A stretch of DNA of 64,000 nt, taken from contig CAJNDS010000935.1 in NCBI GenBank assembly GCA_905221605.1, forward strand, positions 618,368-682,367, in the 5' to 3' direction. How positions within the stretch are numbered: the first letter of the stretch is position 1; each line of letters starts with the position of its first letter. Positions 1 through 10,692 of the stretch are shown piece by piece. Source of the stretch: Symbiodinium natans (lineage: Eukaryota > Sar > Dinophyceae > Suessiales > Symbiodiniaceae). The position numbers and the translations under genes were made by a program. The notes under the pieces are model-generated. The model had not been told where the DNA came from. It saw nothing but the letters and a program-made list of their open reading frames with translations, and searched no databases.

Positions 1-2
1 AA

Positions 3-170
3 GGTGAGCTGCAAGAAGAAAGAATCCCTGAATGCTCGAAGCCCAAAGCAACACAACCAATTGCCAGTGCTGAGGAGCTGGACCGAGTACCCGAAGGACT
101 GTTGCAGCATCCAGGTCTTGGTGCACAAGCGGGCCTTCTTCATCAACAAGGTTGCCAAGACTCACAAGGA
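3..170 (+). CDS. possible partial exon at the window edge
   Basis: The first ~170 bases are open in two plus-strand frames. One contains a plausible stretch AEELDRVPEGLLQHPG and the other FFINKVAKTHKDK, after which a GC or GT intron start could follow (AAG|GCAGG near 173). It could be the end of an exon cut by the window edge. No family is recognised and the reading frame is undecided. Confidence 0.2.
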
Positions 171-213
171 CAAGGCAGGAAGGATGTGCTCTACAGCAAA
201 ACCCTATCCCTAA

Positions 214-1110
214 CTATACCCTAGCCCATAAGTCATAGCCCTGTATACCCTCTCGAGCATGTACAGCAAAACTCTGAACAGGTGAAGACCAATGCTTCCG
301 GAGCCTACCATTTGGGTTGGGGGAAGTTTCTTGACCCTGTTTGAAGAGAAGCAAGCAAGCTAGCTTTGCAGCAAGTTTTTTTCTGCTTTTCAAGAACAGC
401 TAAGGTACCAGAGCCTTCGAGAAGCTTGGGCGGAGGCAGTACGCCTGGGCAAGGAGTGAGGCTGATTTGATGGGCTTCCATTGGGGCAGCACCTGTGAGC
501 GGCCGAAGAAATCTTTCCGAAGCTGTCAGTGAAAATGAGGGAACCTTAGATTTTAGAAGGGCTTAGGGTGCAGGGTTTGCAGGCTCTGTGCCGCAAGGCG
601 TAGCCTGATAAGTAAGATCACACAGGCATCAGCCGCTCACTCGCTTGCTGAAAGCAGGTTGTACACAGCAGAGGCAGCAGGGTATATAGCCGATCCCTAG
701 CAGGGCCGACTAAGTCATGTATAAGCACAAGTTGAGACCTTGTATGTCCCTCTGGCTGTGCATGCAGGGTTAAAGCTGCCCTGTGATCCGATGAGGGGTT
801 CTGTTGTGAAAATGCATTCCGAAGAGAGAAAAGATTGCCCTAGGCAAGGCTCAGCCTGAGAGTAAGATCACACAGGCATTGTGCTGAGAGGTTCACCTTC
901 ATACTGGATGGATCAAAGGTCACAACAGAAGCTCTTGGCCTCGTAGGGCTTGGGTGTTGAGCCGCAAGGCTCAGCTTGAGAAGTAAGGTTAGGCTGGTTT
1001 ATGCTGAACGGCTCTGGAAATCTGAGCCGAAGGGTAGGGTCGATTGCCGTGCTTACTGCCACAACCAGAAGATAGGCTGGATTCAAAGACAAGGCAGTGC
1101 TGAAGTCAAG
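214..1110. repeat. non-coding stretch with a three-copy dispersed repeat
   Basis: I see no convincing gene here. Three copies of a short repeat with the core GCAAGGC(T/G)(C/T)AGC(C/T)TGA(G/T)AAGTAAG occur at about 589-630, 841-880 and 961-990. The first two also share the tail ATCACACAGGCAT. A related piece lies at about 7338-7365. Confidence 0.55.
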
Positions 1111-1426
1111 AGACTTCACTAGTTTCACGGTCCTGCCGCCACAGCATGCCCTGGACCGGCACCGGTTTGACGTGCGACAAGTGTGGCTGGGTTACGAAGG
1201 GTAGGGAGCAAAAAGGCGGCGCTGTGCATAGAGTTCCTTGGCTACAGTGTCATGCAATAACCGGTAACCAGACATGTATATAGTAATATATAATGCGGCT
1301 TGCAACATGTCGTTGAGAGCAGTCCTCGTTCCCCTGCCAGGTGCCAGACCAACCATGGAAACGGCCACACCTGTGACCCCGGCAACTTTGGTCTGGATAT
1401 GGAGCGGTGCAGGGCGCTGAAATAGG

Positions 1427-1594
1427 AAGGCCCCACCACCGATGCCTCCAACGGATGATCTGCCCACGGCCTCGTCAGGCTCGTCAGGGGCGGATTTCCA
1501 AAGGCTCGAGATGGAGAGCAAGATTGACAAGCTAGACCGCAAAGTTGACCGTCTGATCGAACTGGTCGGCCGCTTGGAGATTCAGCAAGGGTAA
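1427..1594 (+). CDS. terminal exon, short coiled-coil protein, copy 1
   Basis: The last exon-like piece of block P copy 1. It encodes a proline-rich start (APPPMPPTDDLPTAS) and a heptad-type coiled coil around KIDKLDRKVDRLIELVGRLE, ending at TAA 1592-1594. Its partner at 2173-2598 carries an equivalent end, with KIDELDRKVAHLIDLVNRLG. Relative to copy 2, about 120 bases coding for Ala/Pro/Ser-rich repeats are missing just upstream. The sequence before the gap (NGHTCDPGNFGLD) is in another frame and meets a TAG at 1422-1424. Either an intron lies there or copy 1 is broken. The function is unknown; a small self-associating coiled-coil protein is the most that can be said. Confidence 0.5.
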   Translation, partial: KAPPPMPPTDDLPTASSGSSGADFQRLEMESKIDKLDRKVDRLIELVGRLEIQQG

Positions 1595-2172
1595 GGAGTT
1601 CAAAAGGTCGAGAGCAAGATCGAAGCGGCTGCTGTAACAGCACAGGGGTGTTGTACATATATACAGACTTGGAAGCGAGGGCAAGCAGCACCGCGGGCCG
1701 GAACCTTAGAACATCCCCGGCCCTTTAAAGAAAGACCTGAAGACACAAGACCGCCCAGGCTCCGCTGTCTGGCAGTGGTGGTGGTGGTGGTGTGTCCGGG
1801 GCCTGTGGCGTCATGCAAGTGCCCTGCCGGTTTTAGTCCCCAGCCCTTCTGGTGCAGTGTGAACTAACTCAGCTGAAGAGGCAATGATGTTGAGCAGCTG
1901 TGTGCTCAAGTGAAAAGCCTTCACTAGTGTCACGGTCCTGCCACCACACCATGCCATGGTCCGGCACCGGGTTGCAGTGCGACTTGTGTGGCTGGGTTAC
2001 GAAGGGGAGGGTCGATTCCCGTGCTGAGTGCCATGCCCTCAAGATAGGCTGGATTCAGCAAAAAGGCGGGATGACCCTTTGCATCGAGTTCCTTGGCTAC
2101 AGTTTCATGCAATAACCGGTATCCAGACATGTATATAGTAATATATATATATATATATATATATAATGCGGC

Positions 2173-2598
2173 TTGCAACATGTCGTTGAGAGCAGTCCTC
2201 GTTCCCCTGCCAGGTGCCAGACCAACCATGGGAACGGCCACACCTATGACCCCGGCAACTTTGGTTTGGATTTTGATGCATGCAGGACGCTGAAATCCCA
2301 ATGGTGGCAGCCTCCGCCGAGTCCCCCAAACAGCACACCAGGGCCCAGCGTTGCTGCAGGGGCGAGCGTTGCTGCAGGGCCGAGCGTTGCTGCAGGGCCG
2401 AGCGGCCCAAGGACAGTTGTCAGGACGAAGGCCCCGCCACCGAGTCCTCCAACGGATAATGGTCCCACAGCCTCGACCTCGTCAGGCTCAGCAGGGGCGA
2501 CGGACGTCCGGAGGCTCGAGCAAAAGATCGACGAGCTGGACCGCAAAGTGGCCCATCTGATCGATCTGGTCAACCGTTTGGGGTTTCACCAAGGGTAA
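2173..2598 (+). CDS. coiled-coil protein with Ala/Pro/Ser repeat, copy 2
   Basis: An open frame of 141 codons in block P copy 2. It reads NGHTYDPGNFGLD near its start, then a proline-rich linker with three short repeats of the type VAAG(P/A)S, then TKAPPPSPPT, and ends in a 28-residue amphipathic helix with regular hydrophobic spacing (LEQKIDELDRKVAHLIDLV). The stop is TAA at 2596-2598. The helix should form a small parallel coiled coil. The true start is probably in an upstream exon, because the first in-frame ATG lies within the repeat-rich leader. No family is recognised. Confidence 0.5.
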   Translation: MQHVVESSPRSPARCQTNHGNGHTYDPGNFGLDFDACRTLKSQWWQPPPSPPNSTPGPSVAAGASVAAGPSVAAGPSGPRTVVRTKAPPPSPPTDNGPTASTSSGSAGATDVRRLEQKIDELDRKVAHLIDLVNRLGFHQG

Positions 2599-2879
2599 GC
2601 TGCGAAACAGAAGGAGGCCCTCTATTTTTGTATAGAGTATCGTGTTGTTGAACGAGCTCCCTGTACACACCAACCTTTTGGAGTTCGGCAGCAAGCAAGG
2701 AGGAAAAAAAAGCTACAGCCAGCGTTTTGAAGAAACATGTGCATGCCGGCAGCCAGTGAAATTCCATGTGATCGCTGTTTCGAGTGGTATATAGCCCTGC
2801 CTCGGCTCAGGACCGATCGTGTGACCTTGCTCCAGTTCCTCGCAAGTGACCCGAACGCTGCTTGCCATGTTTGGGGTCG

Positions 2880-2930
2880 GCCTAAACCTAAACCCTAAAC
2901 CCTCAACCCTAAGCCCTAAACCTTGCACTC
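2880..2930. repeat. short CCCTAAA telomere-type run
   Basis: Several imperfect CCTAAACC/CCCTAAACCCT units stand between the coiled-coil exon and block Q copy 2. This is the first of many interstitial telomere-type runs on the left side of the window. Confidence 0.7.
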
Positions 2931-3304
2931 CTGGCACAATCCCCGGCCCTTTAAAGAAAGACCTGAAGACACAAGACCGCCCAGGCTCCGCTGTCTGGTG
3001 GTGGTGGTGGTGGTGTGGTGTCCGGGGCCTGTGGCGTCATGCAAGTGCCCTGCCGGTTTTAGTCCCCAGCCCTTTTGGCGCAGTGTGAACTAACTCAGCT
3101 GAAGAGGCAATGATGTTGAGCAGCTGCAACAGTGCTCAAGTCGAAAGACTTCACTAGTTTCACGGTCCTGCCGCCACCGCATGTAGAGGTTTGGACCATT
3201 ACTCATGTGAACTTGTGATCAGAGAGCAAGCAAAATGTAGAAGCAAAAATAGCACAGGGTTTGCATGTCTCAGAATTTTAACAGTAGACAGTGAGCTAGT
3301 GATC

Positions 3305-3622
3305 ATGGTCCGACGCAGAATTGTCACTTGCAGCAGCAGCAGCAGCGAGGAGGAGGACCGCGTGGATGGAGACATCGAGGAGGACGCAGTGGATGGCATT
3401 GATGCAGTCGACGAAATTTCTGGAGTGCCGAACCCTCGTCCCATCCACCCAATGGTGCCAAGGGCACCGGCGGCGCTTGGGCCTCCCCCGCCCACACCGT
3501 TCGCCCCTCCTGGCCCAGCAGCTGGCCCAGGACCAGTTCGAGGCCCTGCACCTGGCGGCCCTCCTCCACCGACTCTTGGCTTTCTGTTGGCTGGCTTTTG
3601 GGACTTCAACTCTTTTTTTTGA
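3305..3622 (+). CDS. acidic and proline-rich open frame, unknown
   Basis: From the ATG at 3305 the frame encodes a basic start (MVRRRIVT), a serine run, an acidic stretch (EEEDRVDGDIEEDAVDGID) and a proline/glycine-rich tail, then runs into the first unit of the repeat array that follows (LGFLLAGFWDFNSFF). The low complexity and the run into repeat units make it uncertain whether this is a protein. No domain is recognised. Confidence 0.3.
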   Translation: MVRRRIVTCSSSSSEEEDRVDGDIEEDAVDGIDAVDEISGVPNPRPIHPMVPRAPAALGPPPPTPFAPPGPAAGPGPVRGPAPGGPPPPTLGFLLAGFWDFNSFF

Positions 3623-4750
3623 ACAAGGAACCTACAAGTTAAACTTTAAGGAGGGGTTCAGAAGTCCCCGACTCTTGGCTTTCTTCTGGCTGGATCTTGT
3701 GACTTAAACTGCAATAAGGAGCCTGAAAGTCAGACTTCTAGGAGGGGTTATAAGTCAGCCCAGGTTGTCAGGTGATTTTACAAGCCCAGGGTTTTTTTGT
3801 AGAAACTGCAATAAGGAGCCTGCAAGTTACACTTTGTTGGGGAGTCAGCCCAGGTTGTCAAGTCCTTTCACAAGCCCTGGGGGAATGGCAGCCCTGCCGG
3901 CAAGTGCAATTGCAGGTGTTTCGACTCTTGGCTTTCTTCTGGCGAGCTCTCTGGACTTGAGTTTTTGTTTTGGAGCCTAAAAAAAAAACTTTTAAGAGGG
4001 GTTCAGAAGTTCGTCAAGGACGACACGGCCCACACGGCCCGCAGCAAGGGCAGCCGGTCAAGCAGTCCCTCTGGGGCCTCCGACTCTTGGCTTTCTTCTG
4101 GCCAGCTCTCAGAACTTTATTTTTTGTTTTGGAGCCCGAAAAACACTTAAACTTTTTTAGGACGAGGATGACACGGCCCATGGCAACCGGTCCAGCAGTC
4201 CCTCTTGGGCCTCCTGCACCGACTCTTAGCTTTCTTCTCGCCAGCTCTTGGGACTTGATTTTTTTTTGGATCCTACAAAAACTTAAACTTTTTCGGAGGG
4301 GTTCAGAAGTTAGCCAAGGATGCCTGCCTCGACATTGCTTGGACCAGCGCCAGCCGGAGCAGCAGCTGGCCTGGCAGGACCTCCTGCACCGACTCTTGGC
4401 TTTCGTTTGGCCGCCTCTTGCGACTTTAACCGTTTTATTGAAGCTAAAAGTTGAAAGGGGTTCAGAAGTCAGCCAAGGACTCCTGCCTGGAGAGGGCCTG
4501 GACCAGTGGCTGCTGGAACGGGCCTGGCAGGGCCTCCACCGACTCTTGGCTACCTTTTTATTGAAACTAGTAACAAGGAGCCTAAAAGTTAACAAGGGTT
4601 CAGAAGTCAGCCAAGGATTCCTGTCTTCAAAGCGGCAGGGCCTCCTCCACCGACTCTTGGCTTCCTTGGGCTGGCTCTTGGGACTTCATATTCTTAAAAG
4701 TTAAACTTTTTGGAAGTGTGCAGCAGACAGCCAAGGACACCGGCCTGGAC
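3560..4750. repeat. degenerate tandem repeat array, ~100-200 bp units
   Basis: The motif CCGACTCTTGGCTTTCTTCTGGC (with variants) recurs about every 100-200 bases, near 3569, 3667, 3920, 4079, 4220, 4388, 4539 and 4650. Each is followed by a T-rich stretch, a piece like AAGGAGCCTAAAAGTTAA, and GAGGGGTTCAGAAGTCAGCCAAGGA. Some units are open for translation, but the shared DNA pattern is the stronger signal. A copy of the same unit lies in reverse orientation at 53,811-53,918. Confidence 0.75.
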
Positions 4751-5062
4751 AGGGCCAGCACCAGGCCCTGGGGTATGGCAGGGTTTTCCACCTCGCTTTC
4801 GGCGGGTCATGTCTGGGCTGGGGCATAGCCAAGAAGGCCAAGACCAGGGCCAGGAGCGTTACTTGCATTTGTGTCATCCGTACCGGCTTTTTTGACTGAC
4901 CAGGCCCTGGTGCGGTCCCAGGCCTAGCAAGAGGCCGGTTAGGGATTCCATCTCGCTATCGGCGGCTCCTTTGTGGGCTGCAGCGCGGCCAAGAAGGCCC
5001 AAACCAGGCTATGGCCCAGGAGCGTTTTTTAATGCTTTTGTGTCACCGGTACCAGCCATACG
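4750..5062. repeat. two-copy repeat between array and next gene
   Basis: Two related stretches (about 4770-4890 and 4905-5060) share CCAGGCCCTGG, a TCTCGCTWTCGGCGG core, GGGCTG..GC..GGCCAAGAAGGCC and a TTGTGTCA(C/T)CCGTACC end. No gene is seen. Confidence 0.5.
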
Positions 5063-6891
5063 ATAGCTGATGCTGAAGTGCGGAAAATTGTGTTGGACGC
5101 TGAGAGCCTTGGGCCGTTCGTTGGAAGCAAGGGAGTGAGGCTTAATTTCCTGACCAGGTTCTTGGGCAACTCACAGTGCGGCACTCATTCACGGTCGGAA
5201 TGGATATGTGCTGCGCCCTTTGTTTGTTGTACGGCATTGCATTCACCTTACCTTGGCATTGCGTTCACTTTCCCTTGTCCTTGCTGTTTCAGGTTCCTGG
5301 ACCCCTTGGCTACCCTGCAGAGCACGGCACTGAATCTTCACATGCCTGTTCAGAGATTGCAGAGCACGGCACTGAAGCTTCACATGCCTATTCAGCGATT
5401 TGCTCAGTTATCTCTTCGTCTTGCTTGCTTAAGGTCATCGCAGCTCCACCACCCAGCCGCGCCCCATACTGCTGTGCCATGTAGTCTTCCAAGATGTACC
5501 TTTGGGTTCAGCAGTTCATGGTTTCCGGTTGTTCATTTTCTTGTGATGTTTGAGTGTTTGGGCCCTGGGGTCATTAGGGTCATGTGCTGCTTCAGCCATT
5601 TCCCTTCAAGAAGAGCAGTCAGACATATATGTGTTGAGTGCAATTGTGTCATGTGCTAGTTCAGCCAGTCTCAATATATACAGTCAGACATTCAGGACTT
5701 TGTGTGGATATTTGTTGCTGAGAAGGGGAGCATAGTTGCCATGGATGCAGCTTTCAAGACTTTCATTTTTGATGAGATCAACCGGGTGCAGAATGACATT
5801 TGGTGGCACAGGCTGTAAGTGATATAAGGATTGCAAGGAATCATGCTTAGCTGAGGAACTCTTCGAGCAGAGGGCTTCCTTGCGGGATTACATCGAGCAG
5901 CTGCCCTGTCCAGCTGACCCAGTGGCAGAGATCGAGAGGATGACAGAAGCAGTGCTGGGACTTGTTCGAACAGATGCAGCATTGCTGCTGTCAGCGGTTG
6001 GCACGACACTGAACAACAATTCATGCAGACATGTCTGCTAGTTGCCTGAAACGATTGTCTTATCATGTCAGCTTTGTTTTGCCGATGTAAGGACAACAAC
6101 AGTGCTGAACTGGCGCTTGGACAAAGCGTCTTGCTGGTCAGGTGAACCAGAGGCATGGAAGATCGGCGGCATCGATTCTTGTCTCAGACAGTCTAGTGAG
6201 GAGCAGAGGCATGGTTACATATACATTGTTCTTTCATGTTTGCTGAGGCAAGGTCGATGGCAACTTCTGGATGGATGCAAGGGGAGATGTTGTCCGTGCG
6301 GGAACAGCCGGCCTGCATGAGTGCCAAGCGGCTTCTCTTTGCTGACGGAGTCAAGAGAGGACTGGCAGCCGCCTGGCTGTACCTCGGCTGTATATATGTT
6401 NNNNNNNNNNNNNNNNNNNNNNNNNNNNNNNNNNNNNNNNNNNNNNNNNNNNNNNNNNNNNNNNNNNNNNNNNNNNNNNNNNNNNNNNNNNNNNNNNNNN
6501 AGTTCACCACAAAGCCAGCCGGCGCTGGCTCTCACGGCTGGAATGTGGAGAAGACGGAGAATTGGTTCTACGCCTTGAGGGACAAGGATGAGAAGAAGAC
6601 CACTCCTGGAAATGTTGTTTCTTTTGCTGCGTTAGCCGTTCAATTCTGCAAGTTCCTACTCCATTCTGCCTTTCTTGCTGTCTTGCTGCATGTTTTGTTC
6701 TCCTGCTTCTTACCGGCTCAGGCAAGAGAATGATCCTTGCGGATGTGAAGTTCTCCCCCTCCATTGTCTGGAGCTGGAAGTTTGCCTTCGACCCGGTGCA
6801 CGCAAAGTTGACAGCAAAGAAGCCGACTTTGGTTTTGAATGAGGCACTGCGTTTGAAGAGCGGCCAGTATGTCAAGCTCGGCCAAGCTTGA
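5063..6891 (+). CDS. spliced gene of unknown function, interrupted by an assembly gap
   Basis: Several exon-like pieces lie on the plus strand. 5063-5176 reads EVRKIVLDAESLGPFVGSKG. 5696-5811, after a CAG border, reads WIFVAEKGSIVAMDAAFKTF and ends at AG|GCTG. About 5852-6042 reads AEELFEQRASLRDYIEQLP and ends in TAG. After the gap come about 6503-6599 (GSHGWNVEKTENWFYALRDK) and 6731-6891 (MILADVKFSPSIVWSWKFAF). The exact splice joins were not solved and the pieces may belong to more than one gene. No domain is recognised. Confidence 0.4.
6401..6500. other. assembly gap (100 N)
   Basis: Exactly 100 N bases stand here, the usual placeholder for a scaffold gap of unknown size. The neighbouring gene model cannot be completed across it. 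Confidence 0.99.
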
Positions 6892-6894
6892 GCT

Positions 6895-7560
6895 TAAAGC
6901 AGCAGCACAGTTCAACCCAGGAAAGAGCTTAAAGCTCGTGCCTCTGGAGGTCCGAGGAAACGGCACAGGGTCAAGTCTTCAATTTTGGATGTCTGCGTAG
7001 TTAGTTCGGAGCCTGGGCTGCCTCACTGATCCTACACGGGGTGGTGGTCTTTATGCATGGTTCTTGTTTCATTAGGCAAATATTCGGGGTCCTGTACATT
7101 TAGGGGCTGTGTTAAAGCATGAGGGTAACAGAGAAAGAGGCCACCACCAGCCTTTCTAAGGTTTAACCTGACAGCATCAGCAAAGTTCAAACCAGGAAAG
7201 AGTCTTAAGCTACTGCAGATCAAGGTTGGAAATCCGAGCGTGCGCAGGCTCAAATGTTTAGTGTGTGCGAAGTCAGTTCGGATCCTGGACAGCTTCACTG
7301 AGCCTTGGACCCTCTCACTGGTTCAGTCTTGAAGCCTGGCCTGAGAAGTAAGATTAGGGTCTTGTTCCGAAAGGAGCTGCCCTGACACTAGGGGGCCGAG
7401 GAAACGGCGCAGGATCCTCAATGACTGTTTCCCTGCAAGTTTGCCTGATCCTGGGGCCCTCTGGTGGGTTCAAGCTTTGAACAGCAGCACAGTTCAACCC
7501 AGGAAAGTTTCTGACTCTTGGGTCCGAGGAAACGGCGCAGGGTCACCTTGTCAACTCGGC
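6895..7560. repeat. three-copy dispersed repeat, otherwise no gene seen
   Basis: The phrase CAGCACAGTTCAACCCAGGAAAG occurs at about 6902 and 7483, with a looser copy at about 7177. GTCCGAGGAAACGGCRCAGGGTC occurs at about 6950 and 7521, with a shorter copy at about 7391. The copies are paired in the same order, so a unit of roughly 50-300 bp has been copied locally. No coding sequence is supported. Confidence 0.55.
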
Positions 7561-7779
7561 TCCACTGTTGTGAGCAAAACTAGCCAGGGCAGTGCATGTG
7601 CTTGGCAACACAGAGCCGCTTTAAGGGTTCAGGGTTGAAGTGTTTTGAGAATCCTCCAGGTACAGATTTGGAGCTGAAGTGAAGCACCAGTCGGAGCCCG
7701 AGCTTGCCTTCGGTTATACATCTTTGGCGCAACGTTGTTGCAGAGCAGTCTTTAATTTTGGCTGAAGCATGCAGCGAGC

Positions 7780-7925
7780 AGTGCAGGACTAGGCACAGAA
7801 GCAGAGCAGGACTGGGCACAGAAGCAAGACAAGAAAAGCCATGCAGACCATTGGAGTTCATGAAGAGCTTACTCAGTGCAATGCCGGGTTCAGAACCTCA
7901 TCCTGCACAGATTGTGGCATTGCTT
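7780..7925 (+). repeat. degenerate copy of a methyltransferase exon segment
   Basis: The stretch with CAGGACTGGGCACAGAAGCAAGACAAG, a CATGCAGACC piece and CCGGGTTCAGAACCTCATCCTGCACAGATT matches the order of the methyltransferase exon at about 8130-8270 (GGACTGGGCGCAGAAGCAAGGCAAG and so on), with deletions. It is a partial tandem copy placed before the gene's probable first exon. Confidence 0.6.
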
Positions 7926-7933
7926 TGCAATGT

Positions 7934-10122
7934 CGATGAGTGATGAGTCGACGTCAGAACCTTCTGGAGAACCTCCCCAGCCGAAGTCGACTGAGACAGG
8001 ACTTTGCCATAGCTATGTTATTCATATTTGTGTTCCTGACAATAAAGTCAATAAAGCAAGGACATTCTGAAGAAGAATCTCAAGAGACATCAGAAGCTCC
8101 GGCCAGTCCGGAAACTCGTCGCATACAGCAAGCAGAAAAGGACTGGGCGCAGAAGCAAGGCAAGAAGAAGCGAAAAGCAAACCATGCAGACCAAGTCAGC
8201 TCGGACCATGAAGATGATGCTCAGCAGAATCCCGGGTTGAGAAGCTCATCTTGCACCGATTTTGCAAGCTACCTCCTGAACAATGTGCTTTCCAGTGCAG
8301 AGCTGAAAAAAATCACAGCGAATGAAGTGAAGTTTGCAGAATTCTGTGCCGGCATGGGCACCGGTTCGCAGTCGCTGGCTCCTTGTCTGGGATAGTGCAC
8401 TGACTCATGTTGTTTGCCTGCAGCAGTAGCTGGATATGCCAGTTTTGCCTGAGGCGATGTGGCAAAGAGTCTTGCGGCAAGACCATGACATATCACTGGA
8501 GGTTACACCATGTTTTTACACTGAACATGTCAAGTGGAAGCGAGAGGTGTTGCAAAAGATGCTGGCAGCTCAGGGGCACAATTTGGGTAAAGTGCCTGTG
8601 TATGGACCCACCTCAGAACTGGGATCGGTGCCGGCAGCAGCCCTGCCATCACTATCCCTGGCTATCATTGGTGTGGAATGTGACGATGTGTCGAACCAGA
8701 CCAGAACCCCGAAGAGCATTGTGGATGCTAGCGGACACAGTGGGAGCAGTTTCCTTGAGTTCCACAACTTCATCAAGGGCCTGGAGTGGTCGAAGAAGCC
8801 GGTGGCCATCATGTGGGAGTGCGTCAAAAATTTGGATGCTCACAGGCAAAGCTTGGATGAAAAAGGTACATCTGTGATAGATGACCTGATGCGAAAGCAA
8901 GGCTACGTTTCATGCTTCCAGGCAACTTTGCTGCTTTGGGATTCGGGGTTGTTTGGTTGTGAGACGCATTCAGGATTGATGGAAGCGGTTCAGATCGATT
9001 CCACACAATTGCTGAAGGTTGTGAACACCTACAACTTCGCCCTGCCGCAGAGCAGAAACAGAATCTATGGAATAAGCCTGAAAGTTCAACCAGGTCTTGT
9101 GCCTTTGGCTGCAGCTTACAGAAATTGAGGCCCTCTTTTTGTGCAGTGAAGTTCAAATGAAATCTTCGCGCCTGAGGGACTGGAGGCTGAAAAGGAAGCC
9201 AGCCACAAGGTCTTTTTGGCTTGGCAGCTGATGAGGCGATGCCAAGTGAAATGGCGGGAGCCTTTGGTTGCTTTGTGGCAGAGAAGCACAGATCAGCAAG
9301 CAGCCTGGCTACACCAGAGCAGAAGCCTGCCACTAGCACATGTCTCAATCTGGACTCACCACAGCCAAGGAGCCTGCGAAGCGAAAGGCTGCTGCAGGCA
9401 GAGCAGCGTCCTGCCAGAAGTGGCCGAAGGATCATGCCGAGTACAAGAAGAAGAATGACATCTCGGAGGTCGATTTGCAGGTTCCACAGGTAAGATGGGT
9501 CCTTGAATGTTCTGGCCTCAGCACTGTCCGCTGCGCTGGGTTCTTCAGTTTGACCACAATTTGTGGAAGCATTGCTCCAGTGCAAGGCCTGCAGAAATTG
9601 GACCTGCCAAAGAGAGAGCTGGAAGCGACTTTGCTGTCTTTTGCCTGCTTGCGCAAGAGACTGGGGCGAGCAGCCGGGACTGCACAGCGGGTCAACCAAC
9701 ATGTTGGTTCTCACTCAGTCCATGTCTCATTCGACCCCAGGACATCGACACCTCCAAGCTGTGTCCTGCTCTGCATTATCTGGCTTGGAACAGGCACAAT
9801 GTTTATTTTTCAATTTCAATTTCGTGTGTGCTCCAGGCATGTCATCCCCTCTGGAGACTCTTTGACAAGACACAAGTGGAGGAGCTTTCATCCATGCCTA
9901 CTTCCACAGAAGCGGTTTTTGTACTTGGACAAGGAAGGGGTGCATCTGAACAGATCGCCTACTTTTGTCATGAGCCTGCAAGGCTTGTCAGCCCTTGAGC
10001 TGAAAGCTGCGGGCCTGACAGACTTGAGCACTGCCCGAGCACAAGAGCTGGCAGGCAATGCCTTCACAATGAATGTCGCAGCCTGTATCCTGCTTTGCAT
10101 TCTCATACATGTTCTGGACTAG
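7934..10122 (+). CDS. DNA (cytosine-5) methyltransferase-like gene, several exons
   Basis: The product should transfer a methyl group from S-adenosylmethionine to cytosine in DNA. The motifs follow the family order. Motif I is FCAGMGTGS near 8338-8370. Motif IV is IIGVECDDVS near 8661-8690; the catalytic Cys is kept, but the usual Pro before it is Glu. Motif VI is MWECVKNL near 8811. Motif VIII is LPQSRNRIYGI near 9043. A variable target-recognition part follows, and motifs IX/X end with ELAGNAF near 10049. Likely exons: an acidic start at 7934-7999 (ends at a GA intron start), 8061-~8380 (ends at CTG|GCTC), ~8457-9080, further pieces between 9150 and 9489 (ends at CAG|GTAAG), and about 9740-10122, stopping at TAG. 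The middle joins are uncertain. The family is clear, the exact protein is not. Confidence 0.75.
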
Positions 10123-10255
10123 TTGCACAGATACCAGCTGCTCCGGGCAAAACCTGTTCTTGCCTCGTCCCTCTCCTTTTCTTAAAGAGTTGTATTGCCG
10201 GGTTGGGTTTTGAGCGGCAAGTCTTGAGTTGCTTGACGAAGCTGCTTCTGCCAAA

Positions 10256-10465
10256 CCCTAGACCCTTAAACCCTTAGACCCTTAGACCCTTAGACCCTTC
10301 AACCCTTCAACCCTTCAGCCCTTCAGCCCTTCAGCTCTTCAACCCTTCAACCAGCAAACCCTTTAGCCCTTTTAACCCCCAGAACCCTTTAGCCCTTTAA
10401 CCCCTAAACACTTTAACAAGTTAGCCCTGAAACCCTTCAACTCTTAAAACCTTTCAAGCTGTGCC
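10256..10465. repeat. degenerate telomere-type array (CCCTTAGA/CCCTTCAA variants)
   Basis: About 200 bases of units such as CCCTTAGA, CCCTTCAA, CCCTTCAG and CCCTTTAG follow the methyltransferase gene. They resemble the CCCTAAA repeat with extra bases and read like an old, diverged telomere-type array. Confidence 0.7.
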
Positions 10466-10692
10466 GAACCCGCCATGGACTTTGCACTGAAGTTCTCTGC
10501 ATCCTTGCAGAGATGCCGTAAACTGGACAGAGGATGTCTACACTGCAAGAATCGTCTCTTGCAGGGGAAAAACAGCTTTATTCCATTCTTTTCCGGATCG
10601 GTTTAGACATGTAAACTCTCAACCCCAAACCCTAAACCCATGTCCTCCTCCCCCCAGACCTCTGGCCCACTGCAGTTTGGAAAGGTTGCTAC

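Larger units (their letters stand above)
1115..3185 (+). repeat. tandem segmental duplication (P-Q-P-Q-P pattern)
   Basis: Two sequence blocks alternate. Block P starts with TTCACTAGTKTCACGGTCCTGCC and appears at 1115, 1920 and, as a short stub, at 3150. Block Q starts with ATCCCCGGCCCTTTAAAGAAA and appears at about 1713 and 2938. P contains an ATATAT-type microsatellite (longest at 2137-2164) and a coding end with a coiled coil. Q contains a GGT microsatellite (about 1776-1792 and 2997-3015). The copies differ by small indels, so the duplication is real and not an assembly echo. Confidence 0.8.
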
